Part shown: piece after piece, positions 31,428-45,000 of the stretch | How the letters are laid out: every line of letters starts with the position of its first letter | Numbering within the stretch: position 1 is the first letter of the stretch | Assembly: GCF_002999335.1 (NCBI RefSeq) | Contig: NW_020312103.1 | Span: 284,971 to 348,970 of the forward strand | DNA length: 64,000 nucleotides | Direction: 5' to 3' | Origin: Cyclospora cayetanensis | Taxonomy: Eukaryota; Apicomplexa; Conoidasida; Eucoccidiorida; Eimeriidae | Notes under the pieces: generated by a model | The model's database searches: none | Told to the model about the DNA's origin: nothing | What the model saw: the letters and a program-made list of their open reading frames with translations, nothing else | Translations under genes and position numbers: made by a program

Positions 31428-34400
31428 GGTGTCATATCAACGGTGGCTTTCCAAAGGGCTCCGCCGTATATATTTACGCTGCAGCTGTTTCAGTTTGAGG
31501 TCTGCACATGTGGCAAAGGCCCCTCGTTTCAGACAGGAATATGCAAACTGCAGATCCGAAACGTCACACGAGTTCTGTTCATGGCGGGATGCCAGCCCGG
31601 TGGCCTTGATTCTGGGTCTGCAAAACTCTGTCTGCTAGCGTCGAATGGGAAAAAGCAATAAAAATGCTATCGCAATCCTGAAATACAAAGATCTACAGTG
31701 GGAAACAATATGGAGGCTAGCCGGATAGAATTCACGAGTAGATCGGCTGACGACGCGCTGCTCAACTGGACCACGTTACGGCAAGAGAAAAGAATGACTG
31801 AGGCTGGCGACGTATGTACTATATAAACCAGCAGAATTCATATTCAAATGTGTAGTTGCATTTTGTATATTGTCCTATGGAGCCCATAATGCCACAAATG
31901 CCCACTGCAGGGTTGCGCGTGGGGTGCCTACCGGCTGCAGAGGGTCACTGGCTGTATCTGACCAAGAGTACAAACAATACCCCGACCGGGAAAATCGTTG
32001 TGTTTTCCCACAATATCTCGTGCGCCATTGAAGTGGTCTATTCTCACATGAATTACACGGCAGTACAGCTTTTTAGTGGCAATACTTGCAGGATGCCCTG
32101 CGATGTGCAAGTACTCGAGCCCTCAACTCTGCCTGTGGCGGTAAAGAACACCTAGACGCTAACGCTCATGGCCACTCTTCGGCGGCCCTTTCGGCATAGG
32201 TGGCAGAAGCTCCTTCTTTCAGTGGTCAAAAATCTCCTGGACCGTGAAGAATCAGAAAACGGCACAGCATTTTCCGTATCGTAATGCTCCTCCATCGAAG
32301 GCTTCCTTAGAGACACTCAGACTCTACAAAGCATGAGGAAAAGGTGTTGGATGTTGTTTTAGAAGAAATACTGCCTTTTTTGCCTTCCCCCGCAGGCTCC
32401 AGCACGGGGAGAGGGATAGCTACGCTGCGCTTTGCTGCACCTTTTGTAGCATTGCTCACATTCATCGCTAGTTGCATATAACATCAAGCACAAATATACA
32501 TATTATATATCTCACAATGCCTCATCGTGCTGAGCGAGTGGCATTTTGCGACGAGTAACATGCAAACGCCTTCAAGCCAAATCCTTCATCCTTCACTAAA
32601 TATAAGTGGTTTAGCAAAGAATGTCTAAGTATAGCCTAGCCCGCTGCATATCTGCCTCGCATGCACCTGACATCACCTTATCTCCTTCCATACCATTTAC
32701 CCAGCAATGTAGGCAGGTGCACGCTTTTGAATATGTGTGGGCTTTCGCATAGAACCCCGCATGCGTCCACTGCCGACATTTCTCGTGTGCTTCTGATACG
32801 GGACATACATGGGATCGCTGGCTGCTTGAGTTCTGACCATCACCGCAATGGTTTTAGTACCCTTTCTTGGCATATCAGACACGCCAGGGAGCCTCCCACA
32901 ACGCTTAAAACATACTTTAGGTAGTAAACTTTGACTGGTGAATGTAAAAAGTCCGTTTGGCTTTGATTTCTTACCAAGGCTTCATGCAGTACAACAGGTG
33001 CACCGCAGCTGGACCACGGGATGATTTCATCTTAATCACAGCAAGCTGTGCATCATCTGGGCTCTACAGTCTACCCTTAGGCCCATACAACACTTTTGCA
33101 TTTCAGCGGACCCCCAGGTTTCGTGTGTTGTCCCTTCTAGCGTGTTGTGTCATTTGTAATAAATGGTCGAAAATTCGATTTGGGGGCATAGTTCACATAT
33201 CGCATAAAGCAGCGTCCAAAAAAATGTAGTGCTGATAAAGAAATCCCAGGTGTCCCCTCTCGCTTTGTTCCTCTCATTTTGCCTTATTCAAGAAACCCAC
33301 CACCACCACGGGGTTAGGCGACTTGAGATTCTACTTGACGCTCGCACCACCAATTTAAACCTGGCCTGACTTTGGATTACTTGGAGTTAGTCATGGCTTC
33401 TGTTCACCCTTCCTCCCAACACCCAGTCATTTTCGAAGAGCAAAAATTTGTGCACACATCAAGTCCTACAGAATACCACCCTGCAAGCAGGGTAATATGT
33501 GGCACCAGCGCCATGAGGTGAACTGCATAAAATAACTTCGCTCTTTAGTACATTTCTTAAAAGTTCAATGAACCGTAATTCCAAGATCAAAATCTGAAAA
33601 TATTGATGGAGTTGCCACTGGCCGAGGAGACGCACGGGGAATTAAAAAGTAGCGAGGACACAGCAACAGTCCCTACAAAAGGAGCTAGTTAGACTGGATT
33701 TACTGTCGCAACAATCAGGCCCGAAGTTGAAACAATCATGCAGCAGTCGGGGTAGCAGCCAAGATATCTAGGGCATCAGCCACCCATGCATGAGCTTCCC
33801 TGTAGCCGCCCGGTGCAGCGGGCGAAACTCTACTTCGACTCGTTCTACTACACAAGCTCTATATCAGTACGAAAGTACTGAGGAGCAATCGACTCACTGC
33901 CTTGTTTATGTGTCTTACACGTTGCAGAAAAATGTTAACTCGACACAAAACGGCGCAGGGTCGATGTTCCTACTCTAGCTGCCCTGTGCAGCTAGCTGTA
34001 AGCGCCCGCAGTGCTTGAAGAGTCCAGAAACGTGCACCTTAGTTGCCCCTCTCCTCTCACGTCAGCAACTCTGAGGGGCTCAGGCAGGCGAAAGAGGAAT
34101 ACTTCGGGAAAGGAACCCGAACAACTTTTAGACAAGTTTGTTTCGAGTCTGATCAAAACCGCCCTCTCGGAAGGCTTTTGATGACATTTTACATCTGGTA
34201 ACAAGAACTGCAAACTGGGGTGCGGAAGCGATAGCGCTCAGAAGTCTGCTAAGGGACAGCTGGAATTTTCCCATGAAACAATTCAAGACACCATGGGGAA
34301 GGCGAGGTGCCCAAGCAGCTACCAAAATAGGGACACACTGGCCGTTGACAAAGGCTAAATACTAATAAGCGAAAAAGCAAGAGCGAGCCTCCGGACAGAG

Positions 34401-35112
34401 AATGGCGGCAACCCCGGAAGCTCAGGTGTAACGCACTGGCCCCAGACTCGCTCAAAATGCAAAGACACGTATACACCCGTGGTCATGCGGGAGGATCTTG
34501 ATTCAGTATCGCCTCCCTGCCCTCGTTCGCTTGTCTGCTAGGAATATGCTGCCCTAAAGGTGGTCAAAAGCGCATAATTCGGTCAATGGGGCGTCAGTGC
34601 AACACTTCACCCATTGTCTGGAGTCGCTCCCTGTCGAATTTTGATGTGCCAAATCAACATGACAGCACGTGATTGCCAATTGCTTGCACAGCAAATAATG
34701 AGCTTGTTGTTCAAATAAGCAGTGACTCCGAAAGATGGTGTGCCGCAAAAGCATGAGGCTCACTTTTACTTGGAGCCACGGCAGCAGCGTACAATGGCGA
34801 CAGTAGCAATAGCTGGATTCACCCTCACTCTGGATCTCTATTTCTGAAAGGCAATTATTCTTCTAGCAATATAGATTAAACGTAACTTGAAACAAGCGAT
34901 GCAGCGCTGCCATGTTCAAGGTGCAGGCAGACACACAGAGAGAAGGGCGCAGAGGGAGGTCGGCTGCCAGGGGTCCATGAATGCAAGTGGCGCAAGGGAT
35001 GATGGAACAAGACACACTGAAGTGTTGATTACTAAGCCTTAAATAGAGAAAAGCTCTTATTCGAACAAGTGCAAAGAGGTGGTTTTTTGTTTATGTTTTA
35101 TGGGGTCGGCTG
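31428..35112. other. Spacer without a confident gene
   Basis: More AT-rich than the flanks and lacking long frames. Two plus-strand frames, 31359-31661 and 31856-32155, read as beta-rich, Cys-containing segments (for example HNISCAIEVVYSHMNYTAV). They might be exons of a secreted protein, but I could not find splice sites that link them. No repeat arrays. Confidence 0.4.
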
Positions 35113-35966
35113 TCAAGTCGGTAGGGTGGCAGTAGGCAGAGAAGTAGTGGTAGGCTGAGCATGCACGCGAGGCGTGCAGAGTGCTCTTTGTTGCAGCCCT
35201 CTTTTCCCAGCGCTTCCTCGTCCGCAAAGACGCAGCTCCGTTGCTGACTTGGCAATTTGCATTGAAGTCATTAAGGCCTTAAACCTCCCACTGCCATCGC
35301 CCAGCCACACAACATAGCCCTCTGCACAGCGCCGAGGAGCAAGAGGGCAGCGCTCTGTGTTCCTGAACGCGAAGCGAGGGGTGAACTTTGCGGCCAAATG
35401 GTCACCTCTCAGCTGTAGACTCTTCGAATTCTCCCAAGAAAGACGCCGTCCTCCTACTTCGCACTCGTGAGACGGCTCTCTACGCTGCAGAGGCAGCGGA
35501 TCATGCAAGTTCTGCCGCCGCGCAGCCGCCTCTCACGTTGACCAGTTCCTTCCAGTTTCCAGCCGTCATGATGAGAGGGGGGTCTTCAGTCTGACCTTCC
35601 AACAGGTCTGCCTGCCACCACAACTGCAGAGGCATTCCTTCCCCCCTCTCCGCTCTCCCCCGCGGTATTTTACGCTTGCCAGAAACTCCCTCCAGTGCGC
35701 AGCTGCGTGTCCTCGCGGCGAGCATGGTCTTCTCCCTGGCTCTGAATTCCGTAGCTGATCTCGTTCCAGTCTCGTCGCGCCGTCTGAGCCTTCGAATCCG
35801 CTCGCCCCCGTCCCCGTGTGACGAACTCCATCTGCGTCTCCGGCGAGTCAGGATACATACCCCCTCCCCACCCTCCTCCGCCTGATCCTTCCGGAGTGCA
35901 CTGGCCACGCTGGTCGTCGCCGCCGCCGCTAAGGAGCGCATGCAGAAACGGAGGCGGCAGCTGCAT
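35113..35966 (-). CDS. Tentative gene, head to head with the importin-like gene
   Basis: Two adjoining segments look coding. One ends GQTEDPPLIMTAGNWKELVN at a good donor (GTGAGA, about 35535). The other starts after CTCTGCAG at about 35485 and runs in the same phase to a stop at 35113, containing FTPRFAFRNTERCPLAPRRC and WLGDGSGRFKALMTSM. An upstream exon starting with Met at 35966 (MQLPPPFLHALLSGGGDD) is possible, but its junction to the next segment is not solved. Family unknown. The whole set could instead be antisense to the 5' end of the importin-like gene. Confidence 0.3.
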
Positions 35967-36125
35967 GTCGCTCTCCCGCCCCGAGTCTCTCAAACCGGTG
36001 ATTCCCTGCGCCGTGTTTGTTGAATGATGGGATTTTCTCCAGCGGCAGCTGCACCTGGCCACGAGCCGCAGGGGCCTCCAGCGTCGTCCGCTGCTGGCTT
36101 GTTCGTTCACCCCCCCCCCCTCAAG

Positions 36126-38847
36126 CGTTCGAGGCTGAATCTGCTGTGGGAGGAAGGGACTGCGTCGGGAGCTCTCCAGTAGGCTTCCCCAACTTGCAGC
36201 AGCAGCAGCAGCAACAGGCTCCCGGAGACTCCTCCTCGGTGCAGGAGCAGCAGGATATCATGCAAGAGGAATTCCCAAAGACTCGTCCTGAGAGGGCAAA
36301 GGAAGCCCCAACGCAGGTGGCCTCTCCTGCAGCTGCAGCCAGCGCTTTTAACGATGCATGCGCCGCCACGGCGTCTCTAGAGAATGCGCTCGACAGTCTG
36401 GTGAACCAACTCGGCAATTCTTCGCTTACGTATGATAGTGGCCTCCGCATGATGGCAAACCTCAAGTCTCAAGACATCGCCTTGCGGCTCGAAGCCACGC
36501 AGGCATATCGCAGATCCCTTAGCAGCCGGCAGGAGAGCGCCGTTGGAAACACCTCGGCAGCGGGGGGAGCTTCTGCGTTGAGCAGCACTTTGCCAGGAGG
36601 CGGTTCCGACATGCTTAGTGGGCCCCTGTTGGATGTGTGTATCGACGAGTTTGTTGACATGAACCTTGTGACGCATGTAGTTGAGTCTCTGCGTCTGCCA
36701 CACCCTCATTTGCAACTGGAATCCATCCTGCTGTTGCAGCGCCTCTGCCGCGGCACTTTCGCGCAGACGTTGCGAGTTGTATCGTCCAGCCTCTTGGACG
36801 CCGTAGTAGACATTCTGAAAAAGCTGACTCTTGACGCCCCTGGGGGAATGGAGCTGCGCGTTGCCATCTTCTCCTTCTTGACGAAGCTGGCGCTCGACTT
36901 CAAACACGAGAAAGACTTGTCGCTCGTCCGAAGGCCGCTAGTGCTTCCAGCAGTGCTCCGCTGCGCAAACCTCCACCCCGGGGTAGAGGCTGTGCGCTGC
37001 GTGGAAGCCTTGGTGCATCCCCGCTTTTGCGCAGCCGACATGAAGATCGCCGTCCTCAAGTTTCTGGTGCGTGTCATGGCGGAGTCTGAAGATCCCACCA
37101 GCCTCTCCTTGGCGTGCAATGCATGCGTGACACTCTGCGACAGTCCGGAGGGCGTCGCCGCCGTCCTCGAAGCCATGGCCATGCCACACATCATGAAACT
37201 CTTGTGCCACCCCGATGAAGCGGTAGTTTTCGATGCGCTTTCCATCGCTGCACGCATCGCCTTCATAGGAACAACACAACAGATCGATCAAGTCATCGGA
37301 ATGGGCACGGTTAGCACCATGGTTCAAGTGCTCACTGATCCAGCCGTCGCCAGCCCCATGGCCAGGGCCAGGGCATGCAACACCATCGGTAACCTCGGCT
37401 GCGAAACTCCCACGCAAGTTCAGGTACGCTCAACATACTCACGGCAACACTGCGGAGCAAACGATTCAACAAAAGCCACGATTCAACAAAACGCACACGC
37501 CAGGAAAAAATTCGCTCATGCGCGACAAGGAAACACGAGCTCAACGCAGCTCCCAAATCGTGTTCTGACGGGATCTCGAAGAAAACTTTTAGACGCTATG
37601 TATATATATATCTCTATGCACTGGCTATGGCGCATACTCCACATATGTATATATATACATGTATGGGCGCATCCATACATCCATACATATGTATATAGAT
37701 ACATGTATGTATATAAGCGCATGCATCCATACATTTCTGCATAGATTCATGTATACTTGCAAGCGCGGCTCCTATGGTTGCCTGCTATACTCCATTTGCT
37801 GCTTGCCTGCTCGCAAATCAGGGCTTGGCTTGTGCACTGCCGTCGCTTGCTGCTCCTGTGCGCGCGTGCGTCTGTACAGGCCATCATCGACACTCAGGCT
37901 TTCCCCTTGCTTCTGGAGATCTTTCAAGTCGATCCTGACTACAACACGCGCATTGAGGCGGCTTATGCGGTGTGCGCGTGCCTCTCGAGGGCGAGTCCGC
38001 AGCAAGTGGGAGTCATTGTCTGTTGCACTACACGAGCACCTTCCTTCGTTGAACGAGGTCGTGGATCCTCTCGCGTCTACTTTGCACACGAGCCGGACGA
38101 GCCGTGCGTGCTATCCCTCACTGGTTCGAACCCTTGCCTCCATCTCATTGCAGACATGCTGGAGCTCGTGTCGCAGAGTGACCCTTCGAACAGCGGCAGC
38201 CTCAAGCTGTGCAAGGCCATCTTGAGGGGCTTGGAAAACATCCTTGAGGTTGGCGTGCAAGAAGGCAAATCCTTGGATTTGCCGGAGAACCCGTATGCAC
38301 GGCTTTTCCAGGCAGTTCAGGTGGGTGAGGGGGAAGGGGGAGCGTCGAGTGCGTGGGGGGGACAGGGGAGGAGTGCACCCTACTGTTGCGAAAAACGCAT
38401 TCTTCTCCGTCCTCGGAGAGATGGGAGAAGGATGTTCTCTCCGCTGCTTCCGGCGGGAGGGATAGTTGCGAGGGGCGGGTGCTGCACGGTTTGTTGTGAG
38501 CGAGGGGCTCCTTCTTGAATAGAAGGAGGGAGGCACGTCTCTTGTCTGCAGAGGCGTCTGCGACATGCGTGTAGCTGGTCGCGTGGATGGTAGTAGTGGG
38601 GTGTTCGCTGTCTTGACGATTCCCGCAAAAATCACACGGATCACCGTCTGCGACGTTTGGTCGTGGCGCTCTGCGTTGGCTGGCTTGGCGAGCTTGTGCT
38701 TCCTCTGCAAATGCCTTGTTGGATGCGCTTCAGGGAGACATAAAGCTGGCGCGCATGCGCTACTTTCCGGATTACAATGTGGCAACCAAGGCGCACAGCA
38801 TCTTGCAGTACTTTACGACGCTGTCCTCGCGAGCCATCAAGGCGTGA
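36126..38847 (+). CDS. Importin-alpha-like armadillo-repeat protein (N-terminus unresolved)
   Basis: Homologous to karyopherin alpha, the NLS adaptor for nuclear import. Exons: about 36126-37423, 37880-38320, 38734-38847 (stop 38845). The introns are GT-AG. An extra small intron or frame problem after SPQQV (about 38010-38150) is possible, since that stretch does not align. Family landmarks run in order: LRLEATQAYRRSLSSRQE (before ARM1), LQLESILLLQRLCRG (ARM2), TLCDSPEGVAAVLEA, ARACNTIGNL...TPTQVQAIIDTQAF (ARM6-7), TRIEAAYAVCACLS, KLCKAILRGLENILEVG (ARM8) and a C-terminal helix IKLARMRYFPDYNVATKAHS. No importin-beta-binding (IBB) domain is visible; the N-terminal part is Gln/Ser/Pro-rich. Most Trp/Asn pairs that form the NLS ladder are replaced. 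The start codon is not determined: the frame is open without an ATG up to 36017, so an upstream exon is likely. Confidence 0.72.
37600..37760. repeat. CATA/TATA microsatellite in importin-like intron
   Basis: TATATACATGTATG and CATCCATACA repeats inside intron 37424-37879. They are of the same kind as in the helicase and remodeller introns. Confidence 0.8.
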
Positions 38848-41800
38848 CGTGAAAAGAGACTGCAGGCCCGCAATTTGTGCTTAATAGGAAAAGAGGCGGA
38901 ATGAGCGACTCGAGTTCGACGCATGCGGAGCGAGCTGAGGAAGATCTATCCCCCAGAAGGGGAAGGGACGTGGCAATTGCCCGTTCCTTCCCATTGTATA
39001 CCCCAGCCAGCCGGGGTGGTATATGCGGTCTTTGCTGAGTGCGTCCACCAGTTCGCTCTGCTTTCTCTGACAGCCAACTGGAAGGGCTGTAAGAAAACAG
39101 CGCAGTAACGGCTGCAGCCCGAGAGGAGGGCCTTGCACCACACGCACGACGTGCGCGCTCACGATGAAGAAAATGCACATTCCCGTGCATCGAGCTTTTG
39201 CGTACCTCTAGGTGGTTCACCTTTGATGAAAATGCATTGTTGGCGTCGTGACACAGATGTTGCCTGCTGGTGTATTTGGGGTGGGAAACATGAGATACGA
39301 AAAACGGAGGGCTGTCGGGGTAGGCTGCAGAGCACCACCCCTGCCTGCACGTGGTGTGTCTGGCTCCCCGCATTGCCCGTTGCTAGCCTCCCTCTAAGCC
39401 GCCATTCGCTTTCTGCTGAATCCGGCAATGCAAGCATCATGTACGATAATCGACGCCAGTTCCGAACGCTATAGCTAGCACCAGTTTACGAGTGATAGGG
39501 ATCCCCTCTCGTTGTCGGCTTCAACATGTAATGTACCGCCGCGTGGGGTGTAGGGCAGTGCATCGCAAGGGCCTGCTCCTCATATGCATCATGTGCCTCG
39601 CTAAAATGGCTATCGTAGAGCAACAGGATTCCGCAACTCCTTGGTCACGAGCTCAGACGATTTTCCCGACTGTCGGATTCCTTTGCGAGCTGAACTGCCT
39701 TAGTTTTGAGCTTGACATAACCCTAAGACGCTGCAACGGTCTCAGCGCCTCTGGGTTTTTTTCTAAGCGCCGGGGCTTGGACTGCACATAATGTCTTAGT
39801 CGGAGGCCGACGAGCATCCGGACACCCGAGGGTTGGACTGTATTGTGCAGCACTGAGGTTTTCTACTGACGAAGATGGCTGTGTGCGCGTCTAGATAATT
39901 CAGTTAGCCGGCCGATGAGGAGGGTGCCTTCTGGCTGTTTGATCTGTTTCGCTACACTAGAAAGCTCTTTGTCTGTAGGGCGAGCCCTGGCAGGATTACA
40001 GGTTTCAACAGGGCACTTTGTGGGTAAAGCGTCCTTCGAAATGTGGACGGAGTCAAACGTAGTGTTCCGCCGGGTTGAAGCATATAGACACGGCCTGAAG
40101 AAGCTCTCAGGTGAACCCTTTGGAGTTGAAGTTTGTGGGTGCAGAGCAAGGGGCATCTCATGCAAATGGACGGAGGTGCCAACTTGTCACAGCGAGATGC
40201 TTCGGCGTCTCTGCTTGCGTCGAGAATGTTTTTCGACGGTCTCTTCGTTCAACAGCTCAAGACTTAGCCACTAGGCTTCACCAAGATGAATTAGTGGACA
40301 GTTTTATGGCCTCACGGATTGCACAGCTTTCCTTGGAGCGTTGTAGCCACTGACACTCTGCGTGCGTCGGAAAGCAGAAAGGAAGTGCGAGTCGCTTCAG
40401 ATCTGCAATATTATCCTAAATAGTGCCTTCTTGTCTGTTCCATCACCCTAGCTTGCATGCCTTTTTACATTTTTTCTGGGTGACGAAATTAATCTTGAAA
40501 TACAACCTACTTCAAGTACACTCCTGGCTCTTTGGCAGAGAACGTTCGAGGGTTGCAATAGCGGAGATAATAGAGTAGGCTGAGGCTTAGCCCTTGTGAG
40601 TGTGACCTAGCAACATACCACGATCATAATCCGGGCCCTCGATGCAATGCTCATTGTGGCTGCGTCTTTTCTGGTGAATCAATCCGGGTTGCATTGCATC
40701 CGGAGGATGCCCAGGACAAGATTCTGGCATCCTAGTTGTGGCCAATCGAACATGGCGGCATTACTCCTTCCTACAACTCCCTTCCTGTTTTGTCAGTCTG
40801 TGAAACGGCAACGCTGAGAGATCCTTCACTAGTACATTGCCCCTGTACCAGCTATTTATTAGTGTGTAGACTTATCAGTTCTCCAACTAAACACCAAGTA
40901 AAGAAGACAAGAGCTCAGGGAACCCCGCCAATGATAAACAGATGCTTTTAGCAGCCAGCGGTAGAATTACACGGTTTAGTGGAAATAGCCCTGGACTTTC
41001 AGGAGCCTAACTTAGTTTTGACTCAACTGTATTATTTTAGGAGAATTTGCGGGACACTACAACAGGTTACAGAGGAAGGCTAGCAGGGATGTACTCGTAA
41101 ATTTTTCTCTCTATATCCCCACCCAAGTTCTTTTTTGCGGGGGAACCAATCAAACTACACGCTTTCGGTAGAATCTTTTCTCATCTCATGCATGGAGGGC
41201 TTCAAGAGTACTAATGCACTGTTCATTTTTGCTGAATATCCGCAAGATCTGATTGACGACAACGCGTCGATACACGTGCTGGGTAAAATAAGCGGTCTTG
41301 CGGTGAAAATCTTTATGGACTTTTTCTTGAGTGCGTGTGACCTTGAGAATCGGTGTGTTGTTTTGCCAGCGATGCCGGCGCTAAGGCTTGCACAGAGAAT
41401 ATCAAGAGGTAAAAGAGAGAATGATTTCAAATAGGAACGAAATAGGTGGCGGCCGTTTTTTCTTGAAAAACTGGCTGTAACCTTGGAGGGGATTCGACTG
41501 CGAAAGGTGGTATGCAGGGGACTGCATCGGTTTCTTGCCGCTGCTAGCGCCTCCGACACCAGCAGATGTAATATTCTGAAGTGATCTGGAATAAGCTCAG
41601 TGACCTCAACGAATTTCCAGAACAGATTATACAGGGCTAACTCACTGATTTGGTCATGAGGATTTCCGAAATACGCCAAACTGAGCACAGCTTAAGAATC
41701 GCAGCCGATGCCGGTCAGCTGCTGCTGCGTGAGTTAGCAGGGAGGCTCGCTGCCTTCGACGTTGACTGGCAGATTTTTCCCAACTTCTCTTTTTATTGGT

Positions 41801-42029
41801 CATCACCCAACGAAAGATTACTTCCGTGAGCCTGTTTCTGCGTTATGGCCAGACCGGAGCTTTCGGCACTGCAAAGCGAATTGTTGCATTGCTGACGGCG
41901 CCGCCGCCGATGCGCATTTCAGCGGCGGTTGCAAACGGTCCTAGCCCCCCGAGAATTCGGTTTTTCCCTGCCTTCTCTGCAGCTCATTCGGGTGTTTCTT
42001 CTCTATTATAGGAGACTTCGAACCTGAAT
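38848..42029. other. Spacer between importin-like and SET genes
   Basis: About 3.2 kb. The longest frame is 177 codons on the minus strand (41155-41688), overlapped by a plus-strand frame at 41135-41434. Neither shows a recognisable domain. No repeats or RNA genes were recognised. The SET gene promoter should lie just upstream of 42030. Confidence 0.45.
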
Positions 42030-45000
42030 ATGGAGGATTCCACTGGAAAGCCTCTGTCTGGCCTGCGCTCGCTGGTTGCCAGGGTCCTTGGCGCCTCCGA
42101 CCCTGGTGCAGACGACAAGGGCCCGGCTTCTCGCGCCGTCTCCGGAGCGTCCGAAGAGGACGAGAATAAAGAGAAAAACTGGCTCAGCAATTTTGCAGCT
42201 GTTGCTCCGGACCACATCAAGCGATGGACCAATCCAGCCGACGGAAGCGGAAATATTGCGTATGAACAGCTAGTCGAAAACCTGCGGCAGTTCAACATTC
42301 CAGCCCGCCACGTCTCCGAATATACAGCAGCGCAGCTCTTAGGAGTGGAACCTGCACCACAGAACCTTGCCCAGGCGGAAGAAGCGCTGCCGCCCACCAG
42401 TACACCTCAGGACCGGCCCGCCGAGCGCTTCGTAACACCCCGCCCTCACAAACTCGGCTCCCAAGCAGCCTCATACCTCGGCAGCAAGCAGCATCCTTCC
42501 TTCACGCAGGTTGTTCCCGTGCGGGAGGTGACGAGGGCGTACATTGGCCCCGTGCGTGAGAACGTGGGAGCCATCAGTGGGGAGTCTTGCAAACTGCTCA
42601 AGAGACCGTGCGAGGATTCAGAGGTTCCGCCGGATTACGTCGAAGTCGTCGGAAGCAAACACGTCAGACCAATCGGTGCTCCCATTCATGTTCTCAGCCG
42701 CCAGAGCAGCGTCCTCACTTCCTCCGATGGAGCAGCAGCAGCACTAGCGCCCAGAACTGGACGCGATGGAGAGTTATTGCACAAACCCCCGCCTATTTAC
42801 CTCGAGCCCCTTATCAACTCCAAAGAGAGCGCTGCCAGCGGCGCCCACCACACCAACCAAGCGGACGCCGTGGGCAGCAGCGCGGCAGCAGAGTACATTG
42901 CCAGCATTCCAAGACGCAAGCCTGGACAGGTTACTCTCGCGGAAGTTCACACGAAGGAGGACAAGGCAATATACGACGCCCTCAACAAGCCCGTCGTTTA
43001 CACCATGGGCACATACGTCTGGTCGAAGGAGCAGGCTGAAAAGGGGGCGCTCCATCCAGTGGACGTCCCTCCCGTGGATGCGTATTTTGGCAAAATCTGT
43101 GAAGAGATGTTTCACCCCGCCACGCCACGAGCTCCTCGAGAGCAGGAAGAAGCCCCCCCTCCTCGCTCCCCGCAGGAGGCTCCTAAGACTTCTGCTCCCA
43201 CTGGCGCCGAACTGTGCATCCCCGAGATCCTTGAAATGTGCAGAAAGTCACGCGACAAGCTGGCAGCCTTCGCAGACACCATGGTAGAAACGCGCGAAGA
43301 CACCCGCGTGGGAGGTCAAGGCCTCTTCGCGAGCACTCACATAAAGAAGGGCCAAGTAGTCTTCGTTGAATTGCCGCTGCTCACCTGCGACATCGAGTCT
43401 GAGTCGATGTGGACGGCTTTCACGGAGCTCTCCGAGAGCCAACAAGCGGCGATGGAGACGCTCCAAGGGTTCCAGTTCGACTTGACGGAAGCAGAGTCTT
43501 TGTGGTGTATTCTTTTGGCGAGAGCACACAAGCGCGTCGACTTGGCGCGATCGTTCAAAACGTTTTTCGCGAAGGTCAAAAGAAACGCCCACGGCATCCC
43601 CTCGCAAGCGCGCTGGGGGATCTACCCGAAAGCCGCCAAAGTCAATCACTCCTGCGAGCCAAACGTCACTTACCGCAACTTGGACGGCCTTCTGGTGTAC
43701 TTTGCAACTCGCGACATCGCGCCAGGCGACGTCATTGCGATGACGTATATCGACCAGCTTTACGCTCCCGCGTCGTTCCGCAGCAAGCGGCTCCAGCAGA
43801 CGAAATGCTTCTCCTGCAAGTGCCCACGCTGCATCTCTGGGGAAGACAAGGCAAGACGCATGTTGTGCCCAACCTGCCGTCCCATAAAGCTGAAGATCGT
43901 AGACTCTGCGACAGGCGAGAGCGCAGCAACCCTCCCGCCTCCTGCCCCCTCCCCGGAGAGCTCTCCGAAAGGCCACTTGAACGCCACGGCTTGTGACATG
44001 AAGCCCTCCAAAAAAGACGCAGTGAAGGCTCCGCAGCTCGAGGAACCTTCTCCTGACGGAACGGAGGGAGAGGACACGTCTGCCCACGCTTCCGATGATG
44101 ACGGCAAGGCGCCCATGCAGTCCAGCGACGACGACGAGGCAGCGAACTCGGCGTATGCATCCAGCGAGGCTGCGGGGGAAGAGGCATGCGCATGCGCCGA
44201 GCTGGAAGGCGCCGAGGGCGCCTTTGAAGAAGATTCCAAAGCCGAGGCAGAGAGCGAAGCAGGAGGCAGGGGGGAGGGCGAAGGATCCTTAGCCGGCGAC
44301 GAAGGCGCGCAGGGAGGCTGTGCAGACATTTCGGACGCTGCTTCTCTGAGCGACGGCGATCGCTCTCAAGGCGAGCATTCGGATAGCGATGCAAGCGAAA
44401 GCACCAGCAAGCCCTGCGCAGCGCACATCAAGACGGCAGGATCGGGGAGCCAGCTGAGGCTGTCGATCTTCGCCATGAATGGAATGGCGAGTCGAAGCAC
44501 AGAGTGGTATCCAGGGGAGTCCTCTGAAGAGGAGCGCACTGAGCGTTTTCCGTTGTGCGAGGGGGAGGAGGCGGAGACTTCTTCCTCGCCTTCTGCTGAG
44601 CCTGCCGGAGCAGCAGCGGCTGCTGCTGCCGCTGCAGATCTGCCTCCACGCATGTACTGCCAGCGCGGTTCCAGCGGTGTCTGGCTGTGTGCCTCCTGCG
44701 AAGGACGGTTCACGGACGACGACATGCCCGTTGGCGCAGAAGACTACTTCGAGCGGCTCTACCTCGACTTGCAGAGCAAGTTCAACTTCCCAACCACGCC
44801 TCAGTGGACTGTCGACGTGGGCTCCTTGATCAAAAGCATTGAAGTGGTTCTGGGAACGGAGCACTGGCTGTATGCCGCATGCAACTTGCTGCTGGCGCAG
44901 CTCTACCTCGGGCAGTGGGTAGGCGGCACGGTGCGAGATGCCATCTTCGACAGATCCCTCCAGCATGCAGAAGTGTTCATGAAATACGTGGAACGGACAG

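Noticed and set aside
35780..35860. Minus-strand Arg-rich stretch (ERIRRLRRRDETGTR) resembling an IBB domain
   Set aside because: It is on the opposite strand to the importin-like gene, in a GC-rich frame without a clean exon. The resemblance is most likely compositional.
38123..38133. GGTTCGAACCC, like a tRNA T-loop
   Set aside because: No acceptor stem, D-loop or anticodon arm fits upstream. It lies within or beside the coding region of the importin-like gene.
41155..41688. 177-codon minus-strand frame
   Set aside because: Overlapped by a plus-strand frame of similar quality, with no recognisable domain. I could not choose between them or show either is real.
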